DNA from: Proteobacteria bacterium UBA1844
GTDB taxonomy: Bacteria; Pseudomonadota; Gammaproteobacteria; Steroidobacterales; Woeseiaceae
Assembly: GCA_002338615.1 (NCBI GenBank)
Contig: DDIS01000215.1
Location: 1-64,000, forward strand
Length of the DNA stretch: 64,000 nt
Direction of reading: 5' to 3'
Part shown: one piece after another, positions 36,023 to 45,400 of the stretch
Layout: each line of letters starts with the position of its first letter
How positions within the stretch are numbered: position 1 is the stretch's first letter
Notes under the pieces: generated by a model
The model's input: the letters and a program-made list of their open reading frames with translations, nothing else
The model's database searches: none
Told to the model about the DNA's origin: nothing
Translations under genes and position numbers: made by a program

Positions 36023-36411
36023 GCGCTGCCACCTGCAAGGACTTCACCCAGCACGCGAAAAGCGCCTTTCTCGACGCTGCCAAGATTGCTCTCGGTCGCG
36101 AGAAACGTAAGCACTAATTCTTTTCTCTTATCAAGCGCTGTTACCGGCTCGTTGAACACCAGTGTCAAGGTGTTGCCAAGCAGACGTGCCTCTTGCAGCA
36201 GATCGTGGCCACCAAGTTGCTTTTCGTTGATTTCAACGTAGATTGATTCGTCAAAGTCTTCTTCGACGGTGCGCATGATCAACACATAGTCTTCGATATC
36301 ACCGTGTTCGGATGTGCGCGCAAACAACAGCATTGTCGCATTGTCCCGAACGTCGAATGCGACTGTATCGTAAACCAGCTTCCTGGGCACCGCACTCTCC
36401 GCATCGGACAC
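36019..36411 (-). CDS. Hypothetical protein between acyltransferase and GIY-YIG genes
   Basis: From a GTG at 36411 the protein has 130 residues, reads as soluble and is acidic, with no signal or membrane span. It begins with a Ser/Asp-rich stretch, then KLVYDTVAFDVRDNATMLLF. It has alternating hydrophobic strands (YVLIMRTVEEDFDESIYVEI, GNTLTLVFNEPVTA), suggesting a small beta-rich fold. The start is 11 bases after the acyltransferase stop; the track-like longer ORF to 36630 would run into that gene in a different frame. It ends overlapping the GIY-YIG start. I recognise no family. Confidence 0.6.
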   Translation of the reverse strand: MSDAESAVPRKLVYDTVAFDVRDNATMLLFARTSEHGDIEDYVLIMRTVEEDFDESIYVEINEKQLGGHDLLQEARLLGNTLTLVFNEPVTALDKRKELVLTFLATESNLGSVEKGAFRVLGEVLAGGSA

Positions 36412-36422
36412 CGGAGCCCAGT

Positions 36423-37337
36423 CTACGCCAGCGGGCCGGCAGATTGCGAATTGCCGCGCATCGACTCGATGCGCTGGTCTTTCGCACGCCAGAGGTCGCT
36501 GAGCCATTGGTGCATTCTGCGCCGAAACTCGCGATCCTCCTCGTAATTGCCGGCGAGCAGGAAGGACTCGACCTGCAGCACCTGGACATCCATGCGCATA
36601 TTGACCCGCTCGCCACAGCACATCGCCCAAAATTCAGGTACTCCGTCCGGGTACACGATCGTTACATCGAGAATTTTGTCGAATAGTTCACCCATCGAGC
36701 CAAGTGCCACCGCTATGCCGCCAGCCCTGGGGCTAAGGAGATTTGCATAGGGCGACTTGCGTGCGTCGCGCTTGGTCTCGCTAAAGCGAGTGCCTTCGAT
36801 AAAATTAATCACCGTCGTCGGCGTGTGGCGAAATTTTTCGCACGCCTTGCGCGTGGCCTCCAGATCATTGCCCTTTTGCTCGGGATGTTTTGCCAGGTAC
36901 GACGGTGAGTGCCGCTTCATGAACGGCATATCAAACGCCCACCACGCGACGCCCAGAACGGGGAACCAGATCAGTTCCTGCTTGATGAAGAACTTCAGAA
37001 ACGGAATGCGTCGATTAAAAACAGTCTGCAACACGATAATGTCGACCCAGGTCTGGTGATTCGCAAGTACCAGGTACCAACCCTCTTTCTGCAAACCGTC
37101 GAGCCCGACAGCGCTCCACTGCATGGAGCCGCTGCCCGCCAGTACCAGACGGTTCACGCTGACCCAGTTTTCGCCCAGCCACATCAGTATGCGAGTAAGT
37201 GCCCGTCTGAATGCGGCGATCGGCACCAGCAATTTGACGATGGCGAGGAGGAATATAGGGGTGAACCAGATCAGTGTGTTGACCGTCAGTGCGGCAAATA
37301 CCAGCACGCCGCGACAGTTGCGCAGAACGGACTTCAA
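36423..37337 (-). CDS. Acyltransferase of the PlsC/YihG type
   Basis: The TTG at 37337 has GGAG six bases upstream and gives a 304-residue protein, the length of E. coli YihG. Two N-terminal hydrophobic segments (about residues 10-45) are followed by the acyltransferase motifs NHQTWVD (HX4D), FIEGTRFS and [10 protein letters not shown]. The C-terminal half includes [11 protein letters not shown]. YihG-type proteins are inner-membrane lysophospholipid acyltransferases related to PlsC. A longer in-frame ORF to 37652 lacks any homology ahead of the TTG and overlaps the folD promoter region. It is divergent from folD. Confidence 0.87.
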   Translation of the reverse strand: MKSVLRNCRGVLVFAALTVNTLIWFTPIFLLAIVKLLVPIAAFRRALTRILMWLGENWVSVNRLVLAGSGSMQWSAVGLDGLQKEGWYLVLANHQTWVDIIVLQTVFNRRIPFLKFFIKQELIWFPVLGVAWWAFDMPFMKRHSPSYLAKHPEQKGNDLEATRKACEKFRHTPTTVINFIEGTRFSETKRDARKSPYANLLSPRAGGIAVALGSMGELFDKILDVTIVYPDGVPEFWAMCCGERVNMRMDVQVLQVESFLLAGNYEEDREFRRRMHQWLSDLWRAKDQRIESMRGNSQSAGPLA

Positions 37338-37530
37338 AGGCGACTCCGTATGGCGATCAGACAGGCTGCGTATTCTAGCAGCCCTGAGTCCGACAGGCTG
37401 CTGGCCCGGACTATTCATGAACCGGCGACACCGGATTCTGCGGTGCGCACGTGACAGGCATGCAGCAGCAACGGTACCATGCGTCGCACCCGCGCCCTGG
37501 CATGCCTCCTCGACAAGGAAAAACGAGCAA

Positions 37531-38427
37531 ATGACGACAGCGATCCGTATTGACGGCAAAGCCAGGGCCGCCGAATTGTCTGCCCACATCAGTGCGGACA
37601 CCGCGAGGCTCGTGCAACAACACGGCATTACGCCCGGACTCGCCGTGCTCATCGTTGGCGAAGACCCGGCCAGCCAGGTCTACGTGCGGAACAAGAAACG
37701 CACGGCTGAAGCCTGCGGTTTTTATTCCGTGCAGCATACGCTTGCGGCGGACACCAGCGAAGCCGAGGTCATCAAGCTGATCGCGAGTCTCAACGCAGAC
37801 GATTCCGTACACGGCATACTGGTCCAGTTGCCGCTACCGCCGCAGCTTGACGAAAAGCGCATCACACAGTCTGTTGTGCCGCAGAAGGACGTCGACGGAT
37901 TCCACTACGTTAACATCGGCAAACTGACGGCAGGCGATACCGATGATGCGTTCGTACCCTGCACGCCGGCCGGCTGCATGCTCATGATTGAAGAGCAACT
38001 GGGCAAAGACTTATCGGGCAAGCGGGCCGTCGTTGTCGGGCGGTCCAATATTGTTGGCAAGCCAATGGCCAGCCTGCTGCTCGCTGCCAACGCAACGGTA
38101 ACGATTGCGCACAGCAGGACGCGCGATCTTCCGGCCCTTACTCGAGAGGCAGATATTCTGGTCGCCGCAGTCGGGCGCGCGCACATGGTACAAGGCGACT
38201 GGATCAAACCCGGGGCGGTGGTTATTGACGTCGGTATCAACCGGGTCGAAGCCAGCGAAGCCGGCGACACGGTGTCGAGACTGACTGGTGACGTGGATTT
38301 TGCAGCGGCGATGCAACACGCGGCCGCCGTCACTCCGGTGCCAGGAGGTGTTGGGCCTATGACCATTGCCATGCTGATGGCCAATACGCTGCGCGCCGCG
38401 CAGCTGACCCGGCAGCGGATGAAATAG
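37531..38427 (+). CDS. folD: Bifunctional methylenetetrahydrofolate dehydrogenase/cyclohydrolase
   Basis: FolD interconverts 5,10-methylene-THF and 10-formyl-THF with NADP+ in one-carbon metabolism. The 298-residue protein has the YxxxK catalytic motif as YVRNK, the blocks [14 protein letters not shown] and [15 protein letters not shown], the NADP motif [13 protein letters not shown], and [10 protein letters not shown] near the end. The ATG at 37531 is preferred over the longer ORF from 37123, which overlaps the divergent gene. The stop is followed directly by the mtnA GTG. Confidence 0.97.
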   Translation: MTTAIRIDGKARAAELSAHISADTARLVQQHGITPGLAVLIVGEDPASQVYVRNKKRTAEACGFYSVQHTLAADTSEAEVIKLIASLNADDSVHGILVQLPLPPQLDEKRITQSVVPQKDVDGFHYVNIGKLTAGDTDDAFVPCTPAGCMLMIEEQLGKDLSGKRAVVVGRSNIVGKPMASLLLAANATVTIAHSRTRDLPALTREADILVAAVGRAHMVQGDWIKPGAVVIDVGINRVEASEAGDTVSRLTGDVDFAAAMQHAAAVTPVPGGVGPMTIAMLMANTLRAAQLTRQRMK

Positions 38428-39519
38428 GTGCCCGGGCAAGGCGATGATTTTCGCACCATCTGGCTGAGCCCCGCCGATGATGCCATCGTACAGATCATTG
38501 ATCAGCGGCGACTGCCGCACGAGTATCGGGAACTGGAATTAAGGCACTGGCAGGATGGCCTCTCGGCCATCAACGATATGGCCGTTCGCGGCGCGCCACT
38601 GATCGGTGCCACGGCCGCCTGGAGTCTTTACCTCGCAGCCCGGACCGGCGGCAGGAGCGAAACAGAGCGCGCAGCGACCGAACTGCTGAAGTCGCGCCCC
38701 ACCGCAGTGAACCTTGCCTGGGCCGTGAAGCGCGTGCGCAGAGCAATGGAATCATTACCGGCGGACGCTGACCTCGCGGCCGCAATACGCGAAGAGGCCG
38801 AAGCAATCTGCAATGAAGACATCGATATCAGCCTTGGCATCGGCCACCACGGCCTGGAATTGATACGGGACATTGCCCGGCAAAAGAGCGGGCCCGTCAA
38901 TATACTCACGCACTGCAACGCCGGTGCGCTCGCAACAATCAACTGGGGTACAGCGACGGCACCGATTTACCTGGCACAAAAAGAGGCGATCGATGTACAC
39001 GTCTGGGTCGATGAGACACGGCCGAGAAACCAGGGTTCGCAGTTGACAGCCTGGGAGCTTGGCCAGCGCGGCGTATCACATACCCTGATCGTCGACAATG
39101 CAGGAGGCCACCTGATGCAGCATGGCCAGGTGGACCTTGTCATTACAGGAACTGACCGGACCACGCGCACGGGCGACGTCGCGAACAAGATCGGTACCTA
39201 TCTGAAAGCACTCGCCGCGCACGACAATGACATCCCGTTTTACGTTGCGCTGCCATCCACGACAATCGACTGGGATATTCGGGATGGGCTGCAGGAAATA
39301 CCGATTGAACAGCGCGACACCCGCGAGGTGTCGCACATCGTCGGTGAACTGGATGGCAGAATCGTACTGGTCAATACGACTGCAAATAATACCCCGATCA
39401 GCAACTACGCATTTGATGTCACGCCGGCACGCCTGGTCACCGGCCTGATTACAGAGCGCGGCGTGTGTGCCGCAAGCGAGGAAGGTTTACTCGCGCTTTT
39501 TCCAGAGCACGCGAGCTAG
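38428..39519 (+). CDS. mtnA: S-methyl-5-thioribose-1-phosphate isomerase
   Basis: MtnA isomerises methylthioribose-1-phosphate to methylthioribulose-1-phosphate in methionine salvage. The 363-residue protein has AVRGAPLIGATAAW near the N-terminus, the catalytic Cys in LTHCNAGALAT, DETRPRNQGSQLTAWEL, and the catalytic Asp in ITGTDRTTRTGDVANKIGT. The GTG start follows the folD stop with no gap. Other salvage genes (mtnP, mtnB-D) are absent from the window. The homologous eIF2B-like family is excluded by the Cys/Asp pair. Confidence 0.95.
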   Translation: MPGQGDDFRTIWLSPADDAIVQIIDQRRLPHEYRELELRHWQDGLSAINDMAVRGAPLIGATAAWSLYLAARTGGRSETERAATELLKSRPTAVNLAWAVKRVRRAMESLPADADLAAAIREEAEAICNEDIDISLGIGHHGLELIRDIARQKSGPVNILTHCNAGALATINWGTATAPIYLAQKEAIDVHVWVDETRPRNQGSQLTAWELGQRGVSHTLIVDNAGGHLMQHGQVDLVITGTDRTTRTGDVANKIGTYLKALAAHDNDIPFYVALPSTTIDWDIRDGLQEIPIEQRDTREVSHIVGELDGRIVLVNTTANNTPISNYAFDVTPARLVTGLITERGVCAASEEGLLALFPEHAS

Positions 39520-39527
39520 CCCCTGGC

Positions 39528-39902
39528 TCAGGCGTCCTGCACCGGCACGAGCGTGAAACGAAACGTTCTGCAAGCCTTGATACCGGCGTCCCTGACCCCT
39601 TTCGCGAGCGGCATATAGCTCGATGCCTTGACCGCAAGAATCGCGGGCTTTTCAAAGACGCGGTTTGAGCTTTTGCGCACTGCAACCCGGTAAGGCCTGC
39701 CTTTTCGGTCGATGTGATAGCAGACCTGTACCTCGCCCTCGAGGCGGTCACGACGCGCCCGCGCCGGATATACAGGGATGATGGTTTTCACAGGAGTCCT
39801 GTCTGCGTTCCCGTCCAGGACCTCATCGACCGACGGTTCCTCCGCGGCAAGCAAGGCTGGCCACAACAACGCAGCCAGCAACATGGCACGGGGCCTAGTC
39901 AC
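39528..39902 (-). CDS. Small secreted TonB C-terminal domain protein
   Basis: The 124-residue product of the GTG at 39902 has a signal peptide (n-region MTRPRA, hydrophobic MLLAALLWPALLAA). A TonB C-terminal domain follows: TIIPVYPARARRDRLEGEVQVCYHIDRKGRPYRVAV. Unlike TonB it has no proline-rich spacer and no long membrane anchor, so it cannot span the periplasm from the inner membrane. The GTG lies within the stop region of the TPR gene; an ATG at 39884 would give 118 residues. It converges on mtnA, 8 bases apart. Confidence 0.8.
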   Translation of the reverse strand: MTRPRAMLLAALLWPALLAAEEPSVDEVLDGNADRTPVKTIIPVYPARARRDRLEGEVQVCYHIDRKGRPYRVAVRKSSNRVFEKPAILAVKASSYMPLAKGVRDAGIKACRTFRFTLVPVQDA

Positions 39903-40419
39903 CGGTATCTCGACGATCGTCGATCTCGATATTGGGCACAACCGGCTCCGTCGCATCCATGTACACGGCACGCGCTGCCTGTACCGATCTCGAATTGGGC
40001 GCAATTTCCTCGGCCAGTTCAAGATCGGCTTTTGCAGCGCTGTATTGTTCGAGCATGATATAGACGAGCAGGCGATTGTTAAGGGCGCGCCAGTTGCGCG
40101 CGTTTATCGTGAGCGCTTCATTGCAATAGTCGAGCGCCGTTTCCCACTGCTTGAGCCGGAGATAGCCTGCACAAAGATTGGAATAACCTGCCTGCCGCTC
40201 ACGATCGTTGAATGCCCGGTCGAGCCCAAGCCGGGTCAGGCGTATCCCTTCCTGGTAGTCGCCGGCCAACAATGCGTGCGCCCCATCGGCGAGCTCCCGA
40301 TTCGCGGGTCCGAGCACCGTTTTCGCGCCAGTGTCTGTGCTCTGGTCGCCCGCACCGAGCAACGGGATACCAATGCTGAGCAGCAGCACCGCCGCGAGAA
40401 ATTGCTGCAGTCGTTTCAT
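39895..40419 (-). CDS. Secreted tetratricopeptide-repeat protein
   Basis: From the ATG at 40419 the protein has 174 residues with a signal peptide (MKRLQQFLAAVLLLSIGIPL, cleaved near GAGDQ). At least three TPR-like helical pairs follow: LADGAHALLAGDYQEGIRL, AGYSNLCAGYLRLKQWETAL, and LNNRLLVYIMLEQYSAAKAD. It should be a periplasmic scaffold. It ends overlapping the start of the TonB-C protein, which suggests the two work together. A longer in-frame ORF to 40560 is rejected because it has no coherent sequence ahead of the signal peptide. Confidence 0.8.
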   Translation of the reverse strand: MKRLQQFLAAVLLLSIGIPLLGAGDQSTDTGAKTVLGPANRELADGAHALLAGDYQEGIRLTRLGLDRAFNDRERQAGYSNLCAGYLRLKQWETALDYCNEALTINARNWRALNNRLLVYIMLEQYSAAKADLELAEEIAPNSRSVQAARAVYMDATEPVVPNIEIDDRRDTGD

Positions 40420-40486
40420 AGCCACTGGAATTCGACCGCAGCGCTGACCGCAAGTTCGTCGTGGCCCCACAAGCACGGGGACCGGC

Positions 40487-40915
40487 TCAGGTCGCGATAT
40501 AGCGCTCCAGTTGCTGAATTTCCTCCTGCTGATCCGCGATAATGGCCTGCACCAGGTCACCTATCGAGATCATGGCCACCACCTTGCCACTTTCAACGAC
40601 GGGCAAGTGCCGGCATTTCTTCACAGTCATAACCTCCATACAGGATATCGCCGTCGCTTCCGGCGATGTGGTCATGACATTGGTCGTCATGATATCGGCC
40701 ACCTTCGTCTTGTCCGATGCGCGGCCTTTGATGATCACCTTGCGCGCATAGTCCCGCTCCGTAATGATACCGAGCAGTTGGTCGTTCTCCATGACAACCA
40801 GTGAACCGATCGCCTTTTCGGCCATCAGTTTGATGGCTTCAAGCACCGATGCTTCGGGCGCAATTGACATGACGTACCTGCCCTTGGAATCGAGCAGTTG
40901 CTGTACCAGTTTCAT
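40487..40915 (-). CDS. CBS-domain-pair protein
   Basis: The 142-residue cytosolic protein consists of two CBS motifs. The first contains SVLEAIKLMAEKAIGSLVVM and GIITERDYARKV. The second contains ADIMTTNVMTTSPEATA and RHLPVVESGKVVAMISIGDL. Stand-alone CBS pairs bind adenine nucleotides or related ligands and regulate partner proteins. The partner is not visible here. The gene is read alone, with 67 bases to the TPR gene downstream. Confidence 0.92.
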   Translation of the reverse strand: MKLVQQLLDSKGRYVMSIAPEASVLEAIKLMAEKAIGSLVVMENDQLLGIITERDYARKVIIKGRASDKTKVADIMTTNVMTTSPEATAISCMEVMTVKKCRHLPVVESGKVVAMISIGDLVQAIIADQQEEIQQLERYIAT

Positions 40916-41074
40916 AGGCGTCTCCCCTTTATCTGGTAGCGCGGCTGGAGCGCCGGAACCAACCAGACCCTGAGCTTATTCTAGCAGGCTCCGCGACCAG
41001 CGCTTGCGGCGCCACGCCGACAGCGAGAAAAGGGTTAAAATCAGCTACTTGATTTCGGGCGGAGCTCCAGAGCC

Positions 41075-41350
41075 TCAGCCCTCGGAGCGGGCTGCGCCGC
41101 GCTCGCGCTTCTGAACGACGATAATATCGCGGTTCTCCTTGAACACGAATTCGTCTGCACGCCTGCGATCAGGCGCAGCGTCATGGATGCTGCCGTGGCT
41201 GCCCGCAGTGCCGCCAGCCTCGACGTCGCCAAATGCTGTCAGAGCGGCATCCCGATGATAGGTGGAATCCCTGCCCTGTTCCTGCATTCCCGCTGAACCG
41301 GCACCGGCCAGGCTCGCCAGGAACATGGCCATTACAATAAAGCCGCGCAT
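41075..41350 (-). CDS. Small secreted hypothetical protein
   Basis: The 91-residue product begins MRGFIVMAMFLASLAGAGSA, a signal peptide with cleavage near GSA/GM. The mature part is polar, rich in Asp, Arg and Gly, without cysteines. GAGA lies 6 bases before the ATG. No family is recognised and composition is low in information, so a non-coding alternative cannot be excluded. It stands between the CBS gene and the PLP-enzyme gene. Confidence 0.5.
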   Translation of the reverse strand: MRGFIVMAMFLASLAGAGSAGMQEQGRDSTYHRDAALTAFGDVEAGGTAGSHGSIHDAAPDRRRADEFVFKENRDIIVVQKRERGAARSEG

Positions 41351-41433
41351 TATTTTCTCTTTGCATTACAAACCTGGTATTTCTTAGACGCACGGCGGCC
41401 AGGTTTGGTTGCAACGGCGATTGCGGTGTGGTT

Positions 41434-42450
41434 TCAAGTGCCCGGCGTCGCGATAATTTTAGCCAGCGTTGCGCGGCTGATGTTCGCCCCGCAAACGAGT
41501 ATCACAATATTCTGACCAGCAAACCGCTCTGCTACGTTCAGGAATCCGCCGATCGCCACGCCTGCCGCCCCTTCGATAAGCTGGTGTTCCACATCCATAT
41601 AGCGGCATACGGCTCGTGCGATATCAAGTTCGTTGACGAGAACGAACTCGTCTACCAACTCGCGGCACAGGTCGAATGTAATAGCGCCCGCCTCAATTCC
41701 GCCTGCGGTTCCATCCGACAATGTGGCTTTGCCCGGTCGCTCTACAATTCGACCGGCTCGCAAGGATTCGTACATCACTGCGGAATTCGCAGGCTGGCAG
41801 CCGAAAAGCAGCGCATCGGGTCGCGCTTCCCTGATAACGCTGCCGACACCGCTGATCAGGCCGCCACCGCCGACCGCAATAAAAATCGCGTCCACGGCTG
41901 GCAACTGCCTGACGATCTCGATCCCGCAACTTCCCTGCCCGGCTACGACTTCCGCGTCGTTGTATGGCGAGACGTAGTACATGCCTTTTGCCGCGGCGAA
42001 ATCACGCGCATGAATTTCCGTATCCAGCCCGTCTGTTCCAAAAAAACGGACTTCACAGCCGCAGGCACGAATCGCAGCCACTTTTACATCCGACGTGTTC
42101 TCCGGGACGAAAATAACCCCGCTTATCCCGAGCTTCTGCATTGCGAACGCCAGCGCGGCACCGTGATTGCCACTCGATGCTGCAACACAACCCGCTTGCC
42201 GCTCGGCCTCCTGCAGGGTAAGCAGCCTGTTAAACGCACCGCGCAACTTGAATGATCCGGTGTATTGCAGATTCTCCTGCTTGAAGTAGACATTCGCGCC
42301 GCTCGCGGCGCTGAATTGTGCGGAGAAAGCCAGAGGTGTCTCGCGCACATGCAGAGCAATGCGTTCGCTGGCCGCGCGTGCGGCACGTGCAGTTTGTTGC
42401 ACCTGAGCCGTCATGGCCTTCGCGCCCGGACCGGGACCTGTCAATTTCAT
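41434..42450 (-). CDS. PLP-dependent threonine/serine dehydratase or racemase family protein
   Basis: This fold type II PLP enzyme of 338 residues has the PLP lysine in GSFKLRGAFN, the substrate loop SSGNHGAALA, and the glycine loop AVGGGGLISGVG that binds the PLP phosphate. The pattern fits catabolic threonine ammonia-lyase, serine dehydratase or serine racemase. There is no C-terminal ACT domain, so it is not the biosynthetic IlvA type. The ATG at 42450 is one base after the tamB stop, which suggests coupling to tamA-tamB. In-frame ATG at 42414 is an alternative start. Confidence 0.87.
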   Translation of the reverse strand: MKLTGPGPGAKAMTAQVQQTARAARAASERIALHVRETPLAFSAQFSAASGANVYFKQENLQYTGSFKLRGAFNRLLTLQEAERQAGCVAASSGNHGAALAFAMQKLGISGVIFVPENTSDVKVAAIRACGCEVRFFGTDGLDTEIHARDFAAAKGMYYVSPYNDAEVVAGQGSCGIEIVRQLPAVDAIFIAVGGGGLISGVGSVIREARPDALLFGCQPANSAVMYESLRAGRIVERPGKATLSDGTAGGIEAGAITFDLCRELVDEFVLVNELDIARAVCRYMDVEHQLIEGAAGVAIGGFLNVAERFAGQNIVILVCGANISRATLAKIIATPGT

Positions 42451-42451
42451 G

Positions 42452-45400
42452 TCAGCGATCGATCCGGTAGATTAAATCTATGCCGGATTCCTTCTGTGCG
42501 GAGGTGGCCTTGATACCGAAGCCTTTGGAAAGATCGTAGCGAGCGCTGATAATATTCTCCTGGTCAAATAATCCAACACCGTAACTGACAAACAGCTTTG
42601 GTGCGATGTAAGTGCCGAAGTCGATCGCTCCCACACCCTGGTCGAGATCGAAATCGCTTCCCGTTACGAGCAAGGTCAGCGCACGCTCCTCAGTGGTGCG
42701 CGGCTCCGTGTAGGCCTCGACCGTCGGATTTTTCACGGTGCCATCGATCAGAATACCCGCCCGCTTGATCAGCGAGTTACCAAAGATATCCCGTTCCGCC
42801 CGGATCCTTAAGTGCGGGTTGTTCGCCGGTACCTTTGGAAAGCGAATCAAGCCTTCCGTTATTTTCAAAACCTGGCCATACGCCTGCACATCGCCGGTCA
42901 ACTCGTAGCGGCCGTTCGCGACCGGCACCAACGAGTCCTTCCACTCGAACGTTGTCGTACCTTTCACCTTCGCACGGGCTACATCCAGATCGACCACGAC
43001 ATCGTCGCCAAGCCCAACTTCGAGTTTTCCGGCCAGCTGCAGATTGCTGCTTTCATTCTCGTTGTTTGCTTCGGGCAATTCGCCCGCAACGATTACCACG
43101 TCGGGACTTGCCGACTGGCGCGTTGCAGGCAGGCTTTTCGGCGAAATCTTTGCGTGCGGAATGAGAACCTTGCCATTGATGCTCAATACACCATCGACAA
43201 AGCCAACTGTAACATCCGCATCCGCGGTAGCTTCGACATCGGGTACATTAATCACCGTGAGATTCGTTCCGTGCAGTTCCACCTGCAATCCGGATTGCCC
43301 CGCGTCGAGATAGTTGCCCCGTGTCTCGATTCTGCCGAGGCCTGCCCCTGCGCGAAAGCTGCCGTCGATCTCGAAACTCCGGTCTTCATCAAACCGGCTG
43401 TTGATTTGTAATTCCGTGATGGACAGACCCAGCGGCCGGTAGTTGATAGCCGCATCCTGCAAGCGCACATCGCCACTCGCGAGTGGCGATGCCACTGTTC
43501 CCGAAAGCACTACATCACCTCGCAGGCGTCCGGTCGACCTGTCGATTGCGGGCACGAAGACCTGCAATAAGCCTAAATTGTCGGCGGCAATACTGATTCG
43601 GCCCGCTATGTCGCTGGCGACGACGTCCGTAAGATCGGCCAGCGTAAACTCGCCGTCAATGCTACCCGTACCGGGCAGTGGCAGATGCAGTTCGCCATCC
43701 AGCAAAACACCGTCACGGATATCCAGCTGCACCGTGCCCGTATCTGTTGCGATCGCAAAATCATCCCGTTCTGCGCTGCGTATGGTACCCGGTGAGATCC
43801 GGATATCCGCGCCGCCCGTTACTTTCAGGTCAGCAGATCTGTGCCAGTCGACCGCTCCCGTAACACGTTGATCAAATACGTAGCCCGTCGCCATGACCTG
43901 ATTGACATGATTGACCGGAAAATCCTCGACCTCGGCCAGCAGATCCAGACTCTGGTTTGCGACCCATGCTGCCTCGGCGCAAACACTTGAACCGAATACG
44001 CCTGCGAAACAAAAGCGGTCCACGCGCGCCTTGTCGGCGGCGACCTGTACCGCCACCGGCTGCGTAAGATGCATCATGCGATGCTCCGGCCCCGTAATTT
44101 CCAGCGATCGCACAGTGCCTTGCCATGTCGTCGGTTTCTGCGAATTTTGAAACGCGCCCGATAGAGTGAGATCCAGTACCTGGTCTGCGAAGCCGGCCTT
44201 GAGCACCGCGTTTTGCTCCTTACCCGTGGCATCAACATGGACCGTTACGTTCTCAAACACCGTATTTGCGACCTTGAGTTGCCGGCTTTCGGCCACCAGG
44301 CTGAGCACCGGCCAATCGTCTCGCATGTGTAAGGTCCCGCTTGCACGCAGGTCGCCAGCGGCATGATCCTGGTAGAGGTCCAGTTGCTCGATGTGTGCAT
44401 CGAACCTGACGCCAGCCGGTGAATCGAGGCTGCCATTCAAGGTGATTGCTGTACTGCCGTGCCGAATTTCAAAATCCCGCGCATTCAGTTGTTCCGCTGC
44501 AAAGCTGATACTACCGTTCGCAGTTAGCGGCCGGTCCTTGAACTCGCCCTTGACAGCTTTCAGGTTGGCGATCAGTTGCAGCGGCTCCAGCTGGCCGTGC
44601 GCGTCTACGTGACCGGACAACTCGCCAGCCCAGCCCGATTGCGGCCAGACGGTGCCAGGCTGTATTCCTGAGAGATCGAGCTCCACTGCGAAGGATCGTG
44701 CATTGCGCCAGCTTGCCGACACGTTTCCCGCGACCGTGCCACCCAGGACCTGGCCCTCTTTTATAACGGCACTTGCCGCATCCCGATTACCCTGACCCAC
44801 CACACGAAACAGTCCGTCGTCTACACCGGCAGCAGCCAGTGCGAGCTCACCGTTAACGGTCCATTCGTCCAGTTTACCGGTCGCTTTCACGCTACCAGTC
44901 TGGCTCGCTACCTGGGCGTCTGTTGCACCAACTGGCCACGCCAGGTCTTGCCATTCAAGATCCGCAGACAGGACCTGGCTGTCGAAATCAAGCCGGCCGC
45001 TTGCGACCAGCTCCGCAGTCGTGCCTGCAACCTGCAAAGTGGCATCGTGCAGGCGCAGCGCGTTGTTGTCGATGTCGATCGCAGCCGTACCGAGTACCGG
45101 ATGCACTGCCGGCCAACTGTCGAGCCAGGCGTGCGGATCGAGGTGTTTGACATCAAGCTCCGCTGCCAGGTGAAATGCGGGTGCCCATCCCAAATCGCCG
45201 GTAGCGGATGCGGCCATTTGTCCACTTGAAGCCTGCAGGTGATCGAAATGGAGCGCTTGCAGTGAACCCGTGCCGCGGACAGAGCTTTTCAAGCTCTCGA
45301 GTCCCGATATTTTGACATTACCCTCGGCGCTGAAATCGTAGCTTTTCAATCCACCGGACAGGCTCGCGCTCGCATCGACCCATTCGAGCGCCGCCCATTT

